A stretch of DNA of 64,000 bases from Globisporangium splendens (taxonomy: Eukaryota > Oomycota > Peronosporomycetes > Pythiales > Pythiaceae), in NCBI GenBank assembly GCA_006386115.1, contig VFIW01000010.1, positions 186,001-250,000 on the forward strand, in the 5' to 3' direction. Below, piece by piece: positions 1-11,048 of this stretch. The notes under the pieces were generated by a model. It was not told the DNA's origin, searched no databases, and was given only the letters and a program-made list of their open reading frames with translations. The first letter of the stretch is position 1; every line of letters starts with the position of its first letter. The translations under genes were made by a program, and so were the position numbers.

Positions 1-2
1 AA

Positions 3-884
3 TCGAGACTAGAATTTCGTCTTCGGCTACAAGGATTCATCGAATTGGTGCGACAGCAGAAGCCTTTTGATGCAATCGAGTACGCGCAAGTATATCTGAC
101 GCCGCTGGCGATGCAGCGAGATGACCAGCAAGTGAAGGACGCGGACCACGCGGAAATCGAAGTAGCCATGGGCACATTGGCATTCCGATCCCCAGAACAG
201 TCAGGGCAAGACCGGTACCAGCGGCTTTTTGCCATGGAACGATGGAGTGAGCTCGTCGACGACTTCAAACGAACGTTTTTGGAAGTATATGGGGTACATG
301 ACCCACCGTCGCTCTGCATTGCGCTCTACACAGGGCTGTCGACGTTGAACACGAGAACTTGCCAGCGCAATCGGGATGCGAACTCGAAGGCAAAGTTGAC
401 TCGCTCTCGTAGCAGTATGGACCAGGACTCGGCGCACAATGAAAGCACAGGAGAAGGTGACAATGGTGCCGATGGAGAGTACCCGAAGAGCAAGAAGTCG
501 AGACTTCTGGCGCAAAATGATGACGATGATGCCACAGAAAAGGGATCAATTGCGACTCTCTCCAGTCTCGCACAGCAAAACTGCAAGCACCCGTTGTTCA
601 TGGACGCATCGGTTCCCATTTGCCCTGCCTGCAGCGACGTTGGCAGTGAATTGTGCAAGGGCATCCCGTTTGCGTACCACCCACACTCGCGCTTGGTGTG
701 CCGCATCACGCACAAAGCGATGGACGAGCACAACCCTCCACGCGTACTCCCGAACGGGTACGTGTACAGCCAAGAAGGCATCGACCAGATGCTCAAACTG
801 AACGAGCGCAGCGGTATGATCAAGTGCGTCGAGACCCAAGAGCTCTTCGCGCTGACGGAGATCAAACCGGTGTATATTTTGTAG
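3..884 (+). CDS. MAEA: MAEA/Fyv10/GID9-like CTLH E3 ligase subunit, 3' part
   Basis: This is the C-terminal 293 codons of a gene entering from the left edge; the frame is open from base 3. The visible start (LEFRLRLQGFIELV) fits the CTLH segment. The C-terminus carries the degenerate RING of this family: CPAC near residue 198 of the fragment, then the SRLVCRITHKAMDEHNPP stretch and LPNGYVYS. Family members are a RING partner in the GID/CTLH ubiquitin ligase that turns over gluconeogenic enzymes and other clients. The usual CPRTG-like motif near the end is replaced by KCVETQE. A hydrophilic insert of about 60 residues, rich in Ser, Asp and Lys, separates the CTLH-CRA region from the RING. The gene converges on the KICS2 homologue with 164 bases between the stop codons. 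The assignment is strong; the start lies outside the window. Confidence 0.88.
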   Translation, partial: SRLEFRLRLQGFIELVRQQKPFDAIEYAQVYLTPLAMQRDDQQVKDADHAEIEVAMGTLAFRSPEQSGQDRYQRLFAMERWSELVDDFKRTFLEVYGVHDPPSLCIALYTGLSTLNTRTCQRNRDANSKAKLTRSRSSMDQDSAHNESTGEGDNGADGEYPKSKKSRLLAQNDDDDATEKGSIATLSSLAQQNCKHPLFMDASVPICPACSDVGSELCKGIPFAYHPHSRLVCRITHKAMDEHNPPRVLPNGYVYSQEGIDQMLKLNERSGMIKCVETQELFALTEIKPVYIL

Positions 885-1048
885 TAGGAAGAACCTAGAG
901 ACCAGTAGACATGCATGTGGTGTGATTTGCCTTTTGTATGTGCGTGTGCGTTTGAAAGTATGTATTTAAAACCAAGAACGCAGCAAAATCTTGTATGTGA
1001 AGCATATAGCACTCCAGAGTGGTTAGTGGTAGCTGTAGCTGCCAACGC

Positions 1049-4000
1049 CTAGTTGCTCGACGGCGCCTTGCTCATATTTCGCGGATGTTCGAACGCGCCA
1101 CTGTGCTGCAGGTTTTCTGTCAGCGTCTGCATGAAATCCTGGATCGTTTTCTCGTTCGGGCGCCGCGTGCCCTCAAGCAGGAGCACGAGGTGCATGCACG
1201 GATCCACGCGCGTGATGTAGTACGAAACCTTGAGGCGCTTCTCCGTGTGGGTAAAGCTACAGCAAACAACAACAACATCGTCATGGGCACAGACTCGCAA
1301 CATTGTGACATCATCACTAAAAGAGGGTACGCACACTGGGCGAGTCGTCTTGATCGCGTCTCTGTTGTCCATGATCAGACTCACGATATTTGGCCAATGC
1401 TGCAAAGGCGGCTCGTTATTTGGGTAGCAAAACACGGCAGGCCAGCCTCGAAGTCCCCAGAGCGGCGAGAAATCGCTCTGCTCTTCCTCTCGCTCCATGT
1501 CGACCTGCATAAACAGCGAGTGGCGCGCTTGCAGCGGCATAGCCGAGGATGCTGTCGACGAGGACGAGGTGAACGACTGGAGTTGCTGCTGTTGCTTCCT
1601 GCTCAGCGGTGCATCTCCGGACGCCTGGAGCTTCTGCTGAGGACTGTGGTCACGGTCTTCTGGCTCCGGCTGGCTTGGCCGTGCTCGACTCGTGCTCGGA
1701 CACAGGTATCCGTTCTGGTAATAGTGGGCACCTTTGTCTTCGAGCTCGTTGGTCTCGAGGATCAGCATGATGTACGCGCCATTATCATCGCCACGATATG
1801 CTACAAATCAAAGAGATCAAGTCAAAGTGGGTAGCCCTCATTCAACAAACTTCACATACAAAACTTACATCCTCGCGAGAGAAGCACGTCCATCAATTGC
1901 AGATAGGAGATCCCCATGGGTGTGCGAATGAAGCGCGTCAAATCATGGGAGAGGAAATCGCCCTGGCGCTCAAACGGACCAAGCCACTGATGGAAGTACA
2001 ACGTGAATTTGGCCACAAGCGAGCGGTAGAAGCGCTTTGCCCATTGGAACACGGGGAGCGCAAAGCCGTCGTCTCGTTCCTGTCGCTTCATGGACGACGC
2101 GATCATCTCGGCTGCCGACGAATTCAGGTTCCCTCCACCGTTCGCCGCACTGAACTGGCTGGCGGCACCAGCTCCAGGCGTCACACCTCCTCCAAGAATC
2201 GCTTGCTCCAAGGTGTTCGTGAGAACAGAGCTCCCAGAGCTCACGTACGGATCTCCGGGCTTCTGGTGAATGTTCGCGACTTCACCCTTTGACACAAACG
2301 GAATCGCGACGCCAGATGCAGAAATACCGCGCTTGAGCAAGTTGCTGTGCGATAGAAGGCGGCTGAATGTGCTATGCGCCTCGGAGATCGCACTCGTCGT
2401 GCTCTCGACAGACATGATCGACGGATTCCGAACCAACGGTTCCTCGCTTTTCTCGATGTAAGAGTCGTTTCCCCCGAGGTTCGCGTAGCTTCTGCGACAA
2501 ATGCTACTTCGCGTGAGCACACTACTGGATTCACCACCGCCGTTGATACTTCCTGGAATCGGAAACGCTGCCGACGACTGATTGGAGTACGAGGCGTTCG
2601 AGTACATCGAGTTTGAAAGCGTGTTGTAGTTCTCATCCTCGTCATCGCATCCGTCCAAGCCGTCATCATCGCCGCCGAGCCCAGTCTCATCGAAAAGCGG
2701 ATACTCGGAGAGCGAGTCGATGTGGTCGCTCCAGGATCCAAGAGTTTTCTTGAGCCGATGTAGCGCGATCATGGACTTCGTGAAATCGTACTGCATGATG
2801 CGTAGCTCTGTGTGCATCGCAGCGTACAGCGTTCGATTTTCTTCCATCGCTGATTGCCTCATCGTCTCCAGCAGCGGATGGTCGAAGGCGTCGAAGCGCA
2901 CTAGGAGCCCATCCAACAATTTGAGCAGCTGTACAATATACAAAAATGTACCAGATGAGGTCTTGAAAGGGGAAAAGTGCGAGAATGAAGCACTTAGGCA
3001 TCACAAAAATGATACTTACGTGATTGCAGTCCAGAGGCTTGGTGGCCAATGCCAAACTTCGATACACCTCGATCATCGGAAGTCGTAGCTGACACACAGA
3101 GTTCACATGGTGGTCAGTGCTTAGCCAGACAACCTCATTGATGAAATCCTCACTCAACTTACCGAAAAGAACTCAGCGGCCTGGTCCAGAAGCTCTGCGT
3201 AGTAGCCCAGGTCTCCGTACACAAAGTCATCTCCAAGTGAGTTGTTGCTCTGGTGGTTATCTGACCCGGTCATCGAGTGCACAGAGAACTGGTGCTGCTG
3301 CCTCGCGATCAGCGGTTTGATCTCCTCGGCCAAGTGGTTCATGAGCACGACGAGCTTGCTGTACATGAGGTCGATCGCGTCCGAGTGCAGCACCTCGGGC
3401 TCTAGGTACTTCATCAGGTGGTACGTGCTCTCGCAGGACGCCGCGAGTTTGTGCATGATCGAGAATGCGTCCCAGCTCTTCCAGTCTGTCTTGCCCTCAC
3501 ACTCGAGACTCGCAAGCGCCTAGCCAGATACATATAGTTAAGCTCCACCCCCACATACGTTATCAGGCAAATATGAGAAAACTTTATACCTGCTGGTACT
3601 GGAACCGCGAGAGCGCATCAAAGAAATTCGGCAGGTACGTCGTAAAGATCCGTCCGATCGTCTCCTCCATCGACTGGCGGTTGAACGCCGCGGACGACAC
3701 CATCGTGCCGGACGCCGGCGCAACGGAGGAAGTCCCCGCCGCGCCATAGTAAGTGGGCGCCGGCACCTTGTACAGCGGACTCAGGCTCGGCGTGAGCGCC
3801 AATGGACTGGGGCTCATGATGTGGAACTGGCCGCTCGGGTAGTACTGGTGCGACTGCGGGGACTCGCGGCCCGTAGAGTGGCGTTGTTGTTGCTGCTGCG
3901 AGCGGTTCTCATGGCCCGCTCTGTGGCTGCGCGTGTTGCCGTCCTGGTCCTCCTGTCTCGCGGATGATGACACGGCGCCATTGTTCGTGCGCCGCCGCGC

Positions 4001-4132
4001 GCCAACATCGCTCGCCGGCACTGCTGCAGCGAGGGATGACGCTGTCGCCACGCTCACCGTCGCAGGCTCCGACTGCCGCTCCAGCCGCGCGTGGCTGCTG
4101 CTCGTGGCCGCACGACTCTTGCGTCTCCGCAT
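1049..4132 (-). CDS. KICS2: KICSTOR subunit 2 (C12orf66/DUF2003) homologue
   Basis: Five exons join in frame: 4132-3590, 3519-3163, 3088-3020, 2928-1869 and 1800-1049, giving about 926 residues. Family signals are DWKSWDAF..HKLAAS..YHLM near residue 195, AKFTLYFHQWLGPF in exon 4, and the C-terminal run with YPNNEPPLQHWPN, then SYYITRVDP and LVLLLEG. These align with the animal pattern YPAVVSLPSDRPVMHWPN and YFLTRPEP. In animals KICS2 belongs to KICSTOR, which anchors GATOR1 at lysosomes and restrains TORC1 when amino acids are scarce. This protein is about twice the human length because of a Ser/Gln-rich N-terminus, an acidic/Ser-rich insert in exon 4 and a linker in exon 5. The start at 4132 is the first Met before the basic RRRKSR segment; an in-frame Met at 4249 is possible. 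Function in this organism is inferred. Confidence 0.82.
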
Positions 4133-4404
4133 TAGCTTGTGCTTCTTTTGGTTCGCTTGGTTCGAATTCTGACATGGAAAAAAATGGGCAGTCAATACAG
4201 GAGCTAAACACCTGGCTTTAAGGGCATTCTGTTCATATGGACACTTCAAGTTTGTTCAGTAAATATCACTAAAACGAGGGAAATGACCTCACTTTATACG
4301 ATTGCTTTGACCACTACTTTACTAGAGTGTTCAGTTTGCGCAACCGGACTTGTATTCCTTTTTGAAAATCGGCGTGTGCATTAACTTTATTTTTTTCCTC
4401 TTCG

Positions 4405-6020
4405 TCACAGCGCGATGGACTCGCCATTTAAATACGAGCAGGTGGCTGCTATCCGGGAGATCTCGTCGCTCTGCTGCTGATTGAGTTCAATGTCCAAGTG
4501 GTCGCTGCAAAATCCGCCGCCGACCACCCATTTGCTGCAATAGTGAGCATTGCACTTCTTGCCGCCACCGTGGGCTTTGCAGTGGCCCCCACCTCGATCT
4601 ACAGCCGCACAGCCGTCAGTTTTGCATTTTGTGCCCCCGCCATGGCGAATGCAGTACCCGCCTCCCTTCTGCATGTTCGCACAGCCTTCTTCCATGCACC
4701 GCTTGCCGCCGCCATGGGTCTTACAGAGCTTGAAGTTCTGCGCCGCTCGCTCACAGCCGTCGATGCTGCACATGAGCTTGCCGCCATGGCCTCTGCAGCG
4801 TTTATTCACTTGACGGATCTTGTCGCATCCATCGACTATGCACTTTCGACCGCCGCCGTGGGCAATGCAGTGACCGCCACCAAGGTCGTACTTGGTGCAC
4901 CCAATGGTCTTGCAGCGCTTCCCCGGACCTTTGTGTTCCGAGCAGATCCCCCCGCCGATCGCCCACTGCTTGCACTGCTCGACTTCGCATTTCTTGCCAC
5001 CGCCGTGGCGTTTACAGAAGCCACCACCACGGTCCACTTTTGCACAATCCTTCGCTTTGCATTTCTTGCCACCGCCATGGGAAATGCAAAATCCGCCGCC
5101 GATGTCACGCTTCTTGCAATTGTCTTGTTGACAGAATCGTCCACCACCATGGGCTTTGCAGACCCCGCCTTCCATTCGTTTGTTCTCGCACCCTTCGATG
5201 GGGCAAAGTGGTTTCCCACCGTGTCCCGAGCAGTAACCATACCCTTGGACTTGCTTTGGGCAACCATCTTGCTTGCATTTCTTGCCACCACCGTGCTTGA
5301 TACAGTACCCATTACCCTGGTTAAACTTGTTGCAACGCGGTTGCTTGCAAAACTGACTGTGCTTATGAATCGCACAGCGCCCATCGAGCCCCGTCGCAGC
5401 GCGCGGGCACCGAGCGCGCATCTTCCCGTAGTAATGACAGCGATTCTTTGAATTCAACGCGATTTCACCGATGTCTGGATCGTCCGTGACATCCTCGCCC
5501 ACATCATCGTCGTTCATATCCACATCCATGCTGACGCCGTGCATATGCAGGCTCGCTGCTGCTTGCTCTTCTGCTTCTGCTTGCGCAACAGCCGATCGTA
5601 ATGCCGCAGCAGCGTCGGCCGCTGCAGCCTCATCAGCTGCATCCGCCATCTTCTGCTCCTGCTCATCGTGTGCGAGCAGAATCCGCGCCAATTCAGCGCC
5701 ATCGTGGCTTGTGTCATGATGCGCGAGGTCGGAATCCAAATCCGGCAGTCCATCGGCGCCACCAAAGGAGGCTCGGAAGTCGAGATCTGCTTGTGCGGAC
5801 GTTAAGTCGTCTGCATGCAAATAAATAAATAAAAACAACACAGAGTTCGCCACAGATTAGTTTCTCACAGTCCAACGTACTCAACCAAACAAAGAAAACA
5901 ACAACAACAACAACAGCATCAGGCAGAGAAGCACGTACTGATCGCCGCTTGAATATTCGCCTCATCTGGCGGACGGAAGAAACGCAGATACTCATGGTCA
6001 TGCTCGCTCGACGGGTCCAT
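4405..6020 (-). CDS. Cys/His repeat protein, 12 C-x4-C-x9-C-x2-H units
   Basis: Two exons (6020-5939 and 5810-4405) give 495 residues. The N-terminal third is acidic and Ala-rich (residues about 60-115), likely disordered with an Ala/Glu helix. A Cys-rich lead segment (CHYYGKMRARC..GRCAIH) is followed by twelve units of about 24 residues (about 181-469) of the form C-x4-C-x9-C-x2-H, most ending in HGGG. The spacing of three Cys and one His suggests each unit binds zinc. Similar repeats occur in oomycete and algal proteins often auto-named WRKY19-like, although no WRKY domain is visible here. A nucleic-acid or chromatin role is a guess. The start at 6020 gives an open first exon whose phase matches exon 2. 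The gene is divergent from NOC4 across 747 bases. Confidence 0.8.
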
Positions 6021-6767
6021 CAGGTCGTCTCTCTCTTACTCTTCTTCTCTCTCAGTCGCGGGAACAACAGTAGGAAATAAACCTAACACGCAGTGATTTC
6101 TCGCTCTCTTTGTCTCCGCCTGTCTTTCTCTTTCTACCCTCTGCCTCTGTGTGTGCTATCGACCCACAACGGCGCTGCGGCGGCTCCTCGTGTACCGCGT
6201 CTGGCGCGTCGTCTTCGCTCGCGCGCCCGTCGTCGTCGGCGTCGTCGGCGCTGCTGCTTCCTGCTCTTCGTCCGGCGGCGAAGCCTCCTTTCTTCCTTCT
6301 GTCTTGTTGCTTCCGAGTGTGTCTTTGCTCAAAACAAGAGTGGGTGTCGCTCTCAATAGAGCGCCCTCAGTCTCAATAAAGCTCCCTCAAGAGTGATGAT
6401 AGATGTTTTGAACAGTTTCAAACAAATGCTCGATTGCACATCAAAACTTGTGTTTTACTATATTTTATAAAATATCAGAAAACAGAAACGTGCAAACAAA
6501 GCAAACATAACAGAAGTAGTTGAAGAACCAATATTTAGACATATATGAGACACATGTTATTTTGAAAAGAGTTTCTTACATTTATAAAAAGCAATTAAAA
6601 GAAACGATAGTGTGTCAGTCGATTGGGTACCTACATTTTTCAGTGTGGAACATGCTATGGGTCGCGCCACGCTGCGCCAATTCCGCGCGCCAACCAATTT
6701 GCCTCATTGACCCCAAACGGTGCAGCAACAAGCAAGCGTCGACGCCACAGGAGGAACGAACGACACG
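6021..6767. other. intergenic space between divergent genes, with AT-rich island
   Basis: No convincing gene lies here. The first half is pyrimidine-rich (probable 5' UTR and promoter of the Cys/His repeat gene). About 6400-6640 is strikingly A+T-rich compared with its surroundings. It contains the perfect 16-bp palindrome ATATTTTATAAAATAT at 6462-6477, flanked by GTTTT (6454-6458) and AAAAC (6481-6485). NOC4 promoter elements follow. Confidence 0.6.
6678..6714 (+). promoter_or_regulatory. probable NOC4 core promoter (two CCAAT, Inr-like)
   Basis: CCAAT occurs at 6678-6682 and 6694-6698. It is followed by GCCTCATTGACCCC at 6701-6714, which resembles the oomycete initiator consensus (TCATT with flanking pyrimidines). 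The ATG lies 54 bases downstream, a normal short 5' UTR. The transcription start itself is inferred. Confidence 0.4.
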
Positions 6768-8850
6768 ATGGCGAGCGCCACAGAGATCAAGCAGCTCGAG
6801 GCGAAGATCAAGGAGGACGTGAAGCAGATCAACGGTGCGTAGTACAGTACAATACGTCCCCCACGCTGCTCTGGAACAGTGGAGAGCGAGGGGTCGCTAG
6901 ATGTCGTTCGTCCGCAAGGATTTGTGTGGTTGCTTGGCTTTATGGATGAGGCTAATGGATATGATTTTTGTGTGGTAACAGAGCTTCCGAAGATCGCGAA
7001 GGCGCTCAAACATGACGACAAGGCCGTGAGCCAAGCGGCAATGCTCTCGATGCGACGAGTGCTGCTCTTTTTCTTGGAGAAAGGCGACTTGAAAGGTACG
7101 ATTGCGCTTCACTGCAGGCTTGCAGACGTACGACCATGAAACAAGAACTCACCGTTGTATGTGCGTTCTTATTTTATGTAGCCGCTGCGAAAGAAAGCAG
7201 TGCGCCATCGGACGCGAAGAAGGCCAAGGCGACTGAGTCTGGGGATGCGATCACCAAGTTCCGCAAATGGCTCTGGGTTGTGTATGTGTCGTTCATTAAG
7301 GAGATGCTCGATTGGCTTCTGACCAAGGACGACAGCAACATCCAAGTCGGTGCGCTTCGTACGCTGATGGAGTTTGTGGGTCGTGAGGGCGAGATGCGTG
7401 GCAATGGCAGCGCGGCTTTTGGTAACGAAACGTTCATGCGCGTCATTCAGCAACTGATGGCGATGCCGAAGCTGAAGGGCGAACTCGCGAGCGTGTTCAA
7501 GGGCGAGTACATCGTTGCGTACGTGGATGTGCAGTACTACATGCTCAAGAACTTGACCCAGCTCCTGGAAAGCGAGTTTGCGAAAGACGAGGCGGAGAAG
7601 AAGGACGGAAATGATTTCTCGTTTGCGGCGAATGCGCTGAAGTTGCTCGGTATGGTGAAGATTCCAGAAAGCGAAGACGAGATCACTTCGTTCTTGGTGG
7701 AGACTAAGGGCAATGTGGCTGATTTGCCGGAAGAAGACCTCGTGAGCGACGATAGCGACAGCGACTCGGACGATGAGGAGCCATCGGCCGGCAGCAAGCG
7801 GAAGACCAACGATTCTGCGTCGAAGCCAAAGAAGAAAACGAAGGGTCTTCGCAGCGTGAAGCAGCACCAGCACGCGTTCAGCCAGGCCTGGGTCGCGGTG
7901 CTTCGTCACCGCTTGCCGCAGGACGCGTACAAGAAGATCCTCGTCCAACTCCCCGATGATATCATGCCGCACTTGGTGAACCCACTTCTGCTGTCGGATT
8001 TCCTCACGGACTCGTACAACATTGGCGGCGTCACGAGTCTCCTCGCGCTCAACAGTTTGTTCATCCTCATCCAGGATTACAACTTTGACTACCCAGACTT
8101 CTACAACAAGCTCTACCGTCTGCTCAACGATCCAAGCCTTCTTAGCGCAAAGCAAAGGTACGACGACTCTTGTCATTTTCGAATGATTGTTACATCTGTT
8201 GATCCTAGTTCTGTTCTGTTCTTCAAACTAGAAACCGCTTCTTTGGGTTGCTTGACTTGTTCTTGTCGTCGACGCATCTTCCAGCGTACATGATCGCTGC
8301 TTTTGCGAAGCGAATGTCGAGACTCTCTCTTGTGGCGGAGCCTGGTGCCATCATGTTCATCATCCCGATGGTGTACAACCTCATCCTTCGACACAAGGAA
8401 TGTCTTCAACTGATCCACCGAACGGGTTCGTCCACTGCTGCCGAGAAGGCGTTGAAACGCCGCGAAGCCCTCTCCAGTGGCAACGCTGTTGATGCCGCGG
8501 CAAAGAAGCTCTCGGGGGAGTCGACGGAGATCGTGCTGAAGGACGGCCACGACCCGTTCTTGAGCGAGGAGCAAGACCCGATCAAGTGCAACGCGTTGCA
8601 GAGCTCGCTCTGGGAGTTGCACACGATGAAGCAGCACTACAACGCCGAAGTGGCGCTCAATGCCAACTTGTTCGAGGAAAAATTGCGCAGCCAGTTCCTT
8701 GACTTGGACGATGTCATGGACATTACCTACAAGAACATCTTTGACAAGCAACTGAAGCGCAAGGAGAAGGGCAAAGTGCCGCTAGCGTTCCACCCTTGCA
8801 CGTCGCTCTTTACCGAGGACGATGGCTTCGCCAAAGTGTTTGAATTGTAA
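6768..8850 (+). CDS. NOC4: nucleolar complex protein 4 (NOC4) homologue
   Basis: Four exons (6768-6834, 6982-7095, 7182-8157, 8232-8850) give 591 residues with all phases consistent. The diagnostic CBF/Mak21-type region lies in the C-terminal half: DFLTDSYNIGG, then RFFGLLDLFLSSTHLPAYMI, FAKRMSRLSLVAEPGA and IPMVYNLILRH. Noc4 pairs with Nop14 and acts in nucleolar 40S subunit maturation and export. An acidic patch followed by a basic patch (about residues 270-310, DDSDSDSDDEE then KPKKKTKG) is a typical nucleolar feature inserted before the conserved part. The length is close to animal and yeast members (about 515-550) plus this insert. Introns are 74-147 nt. Identification is confident. Confidence 0.9.
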
Positions 8851-9286
8851 ATATATAATAGAGAGCCTTTCATATATCTACATCCAACCCAATGGACCGT
8901 CCTGTGCATGCGCGCGCGTGTGTCTTGATTCTGTGATTGATGTTTTTGTTGTTGCTTTTGTGCTTCGTCCACGACGACGACGAACGATCTTCGATCGTCA
9001 TGGGGAAATATATATATATGCGGATAACAGTGGACATACAGAGAAACGCGTTCTCCCATTCCCCACCTGCCGTGCTTTCTTTTTCATGTTTCTTCGGGTG
9101 TCTGCGCTGTTAACGGCTCCAGGCGATCGGCAGGGATGAGTCATCTTGATGCTCCGAGATAACCGCCTGAATGCTGTAGACGTTTGAGGGTCACGCCATC
9201 TCATCTCCAATGCGAAAAATCATCCCCTCCGAACTCACATGGAGCCCAACAGCGCGTACTTCCGTATATACACACCACAACGGCGG
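8851..9286. other. shared 3' flank of NOC4 and the Pin1 gene
   Basis: This stretch lies between two convergent stop codons. It holds short AT runs (ATATATATAT near 9008) and no gene-like ORF. It probably consists only of 3' UTRs. Confidence 0.6.
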
Positions 9287-10039
9287 TTATGCGACCCGGA
9301 GGATCACGTGAATACCGCTGTCGCTCTCGACCAAATCGCTCAGTTCGCCAACCTTCAACGCAAAACTCGCGGCTTCAAACGGCGGCGTCATCTTGCCGCG
9401 TGTGAACCGACCAAGATCTCCACCGCGCTTTGCGCTACCACCACGTAAATGCATCGACAGTATCATTAGCCTCACAGCACAAACGGCGCATATATGCGCA
9501 CTTGACGTACCTGCTGCAATCGCTTTCTTCCTTGGCAATTTGCTCGAAAAGCTCCCGAACGGCTTCTTTTCTCTACAACGCCACACAAAACCCCAGTGAA
9601 CAAAACCCATACCACAAACGCCAAGGTAACACGCGCACACATATCCACGCACATCAGGGTTTTCCTTTGCACACGCCACGAGTTTGTCTCGAATGCCCTC
9701 CATCTTCGCAATGGCGACTGCTTTGTTGCGCGTGATCGACTCCTGCCGCCATGACGACGGGCGTCTCGACCCCGAGTGCTTCACGAGGATGTGCAGCGCT
9801 TGGACGCTCTCGCTACCCTTCGACGACGAGCTGCTGCTGCCGCCCTTGTCGTGGCGCGCACCGGTCTTCGCCTTGGCCGCCTTGTGCCGGAACTCGCGCT
9901 CCTTGGCGTGCACGTGCGAGAGCTTCCACGTCTTCTCGCCCGTCTTCACGTGCAGGTAGTACGCCTTGCCAGGGCGGCTCTTGCTGTCCACCTGCTTCCA
10001 GCCCTTCGGCAGGTCCTGGCTGCTCGTGCTCTGGCTCAT
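9287..10039 (-). CDS. PIN1: Pin1/Ess1-type WW-parvulin prolyl isomerase
   Basis: Three exons (10039-9653, 9572-9511, 9434-9287) give 198 residues. An N-terminal WW domain (about 10-45, [22 protein letters not shown]) is joined by a Ser-rich linker to the parvulin domain. The catalytic set is visible: the first His in [13 protein letters not shown] with its phosphate-binding Lys/Arg loop, Cys in SDCSSAKRGG, Met and Phe in GKMTPPFE, and SGIHVIL near the end. The Gln that follows the active-site Met in human Pin1 is Thr here. Family enzymes isomerise phospho-Ser/Thr-Pro bonds, for example in the RNA polymerase II tail. The first intron was placed so that [11 protein letters not shown] is restored in frame. 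The protein is longer than human Pin1 (163) mainly because of the linker. Confidence 0.92.
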   Translation of the reverse strand: MSQSTSSQDLPKGWKQVDSKSRPGKAYYLHVKTGEKTWKLSHVHAKEREFRHKAAKAKTGARHDKGGSSSSSSKGSESVQALHILVKHSGSRRPSSWRQESITRNKAVAIAKMEGIRDKLVACAKENPDVRGYVCACYLGVCGMGFVHWGFVWRCREKKPFGSFSSKLPRKKAIAAGTSSAHICAVCAVRLMILSMHLRGGSAKRGGDLGRFTRGKMTPPFEAASFALKVGELSDLVESDSGIHVILRVA

Positions 10040-10217
10040 GCTGCTGTGCTCGAATCTCCAATTGACGAGCGGCTTCCACACACAAACAAACACACGAACA
10101 TGCCTCCCCCTTCTCGCACCAACTTCCAGAATACCGGTATGCTAGACAGTTTGCGTTTATTTACGGTGAATGTGTCATTTATGGTATAGCACAAAAAAGG
10201 CTCACATGGATTATTCT

Positions 10218-10269
10218 CGAGTGGCAAAATTGTATCAAAGGGGTATTTTGTTAATCCTCATGCCACTCG
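10218..10269. repeat. inverted repeat CGAGTGGCA / TGCCACTCG
   Basis: Nine-base arms at 10218-10226 and 10261-10269 are perfect reverse complements around a 34-nt spacer. They sit about 180-230 bases upstream of the Pin1 start codon, so they may belong to its promoter or to a small transposon. Confidence 0.6.
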
Positions 10270-10286
10270 CACTGTGTTAGGTTGCA

Positions 10287-10345
10287 ATTTGAATGATGAA
10301 AAACGTGGTCAACAAAAAGCTGACGGAAACGTTCATCATTCAAAT
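10287..10345. repeat. 14-bp perfect inverted repeat plus third half-site
   Basis: ATTTGAATGATGAA at 10287-10300 is the exact reverse complement of 10332-10345, with a 31-nt spacer. A related half-site, TCATCATTCGAA, follows at 10384-10395. Three copies of one motif in 110 bases is more than random expectation. Confidence 0.7.
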
Positions 10346-11048
10346 CGAAGTTTAGCCAGTCAGAACAAACTCGATGTTGCCGCTCATCATTCGAACGCCA
10401 CCAGCCAATTTTGAACACCACTACTTTTACGGTATTGTCAAATTAGATTGTCTAATACGTCTCGATTTTAGCCAATAGAAGTGAAACTGCGTTTTATTAT
10501 GCAACCAGACCCGGAGTCGAGTTCTGTTAACATATTCATTTGAAGGGTGAAGTCGTGCATGCAGGAAAAACCTCGCCCAGTCCTCGCATTACCTTCACCC
10601 TAGCCCTCTTGAAATCCGTGCTCGATGCATGGCGCTGCATCCAGTCCCTCAGAGCCTGGTTCACCTGCTTTTTCTCCATCATATTCTTGGCATTCATTGG
10701 ACAATTATGTCGATGCAACCCTACTCCATATTTCTCCATCTTGGTTTTTGAAAGACCTCACAAACCTCTTGCGAAAAAATCGCCTCGTAGACGACTACTA
10801 GTACGAGGCACCAATGGTTGCTGTGACGGTCGTGTAACCGGAGGTACCCATGTCACGTTCGTCCTTCATACTCCCACATTACTTTGCGTCGCGTGAGTGG
10901 TGGTTTCTATCTCTTCCGTATTCATGCCGCCTCCCCATGTGTGGCGGGTCTTTTCGAATTAGGTGGTGCCTTTCTTTGTGAATGAGGTTGAAAAAGAAGC
11001 ATATCGATAGCATCCTAGCTATCCTCAGAGTGTCCGCCAGCATCAGCT

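Noticed and set aside
4140..4165. GGTTCGAATTC as a tRNA T-arm
   Set aside because: No acceptor or anticodon stem can be drawn around it; it lies just 5' of the KICS2 start.
4498..5451. 317-codon ORF antisense to the Cys/His repeats
   Set aside because: A shadow of a repetitive gene; Ala/Thr-rich translation follows from the reverse complement of Cys/Gly codons.
4405..6020. Cys/His repeats as a CRISPR-like or DNA-level tandem array
   Set aside because: The periodicity is at protein level; the DNA units are diverged and in frame.
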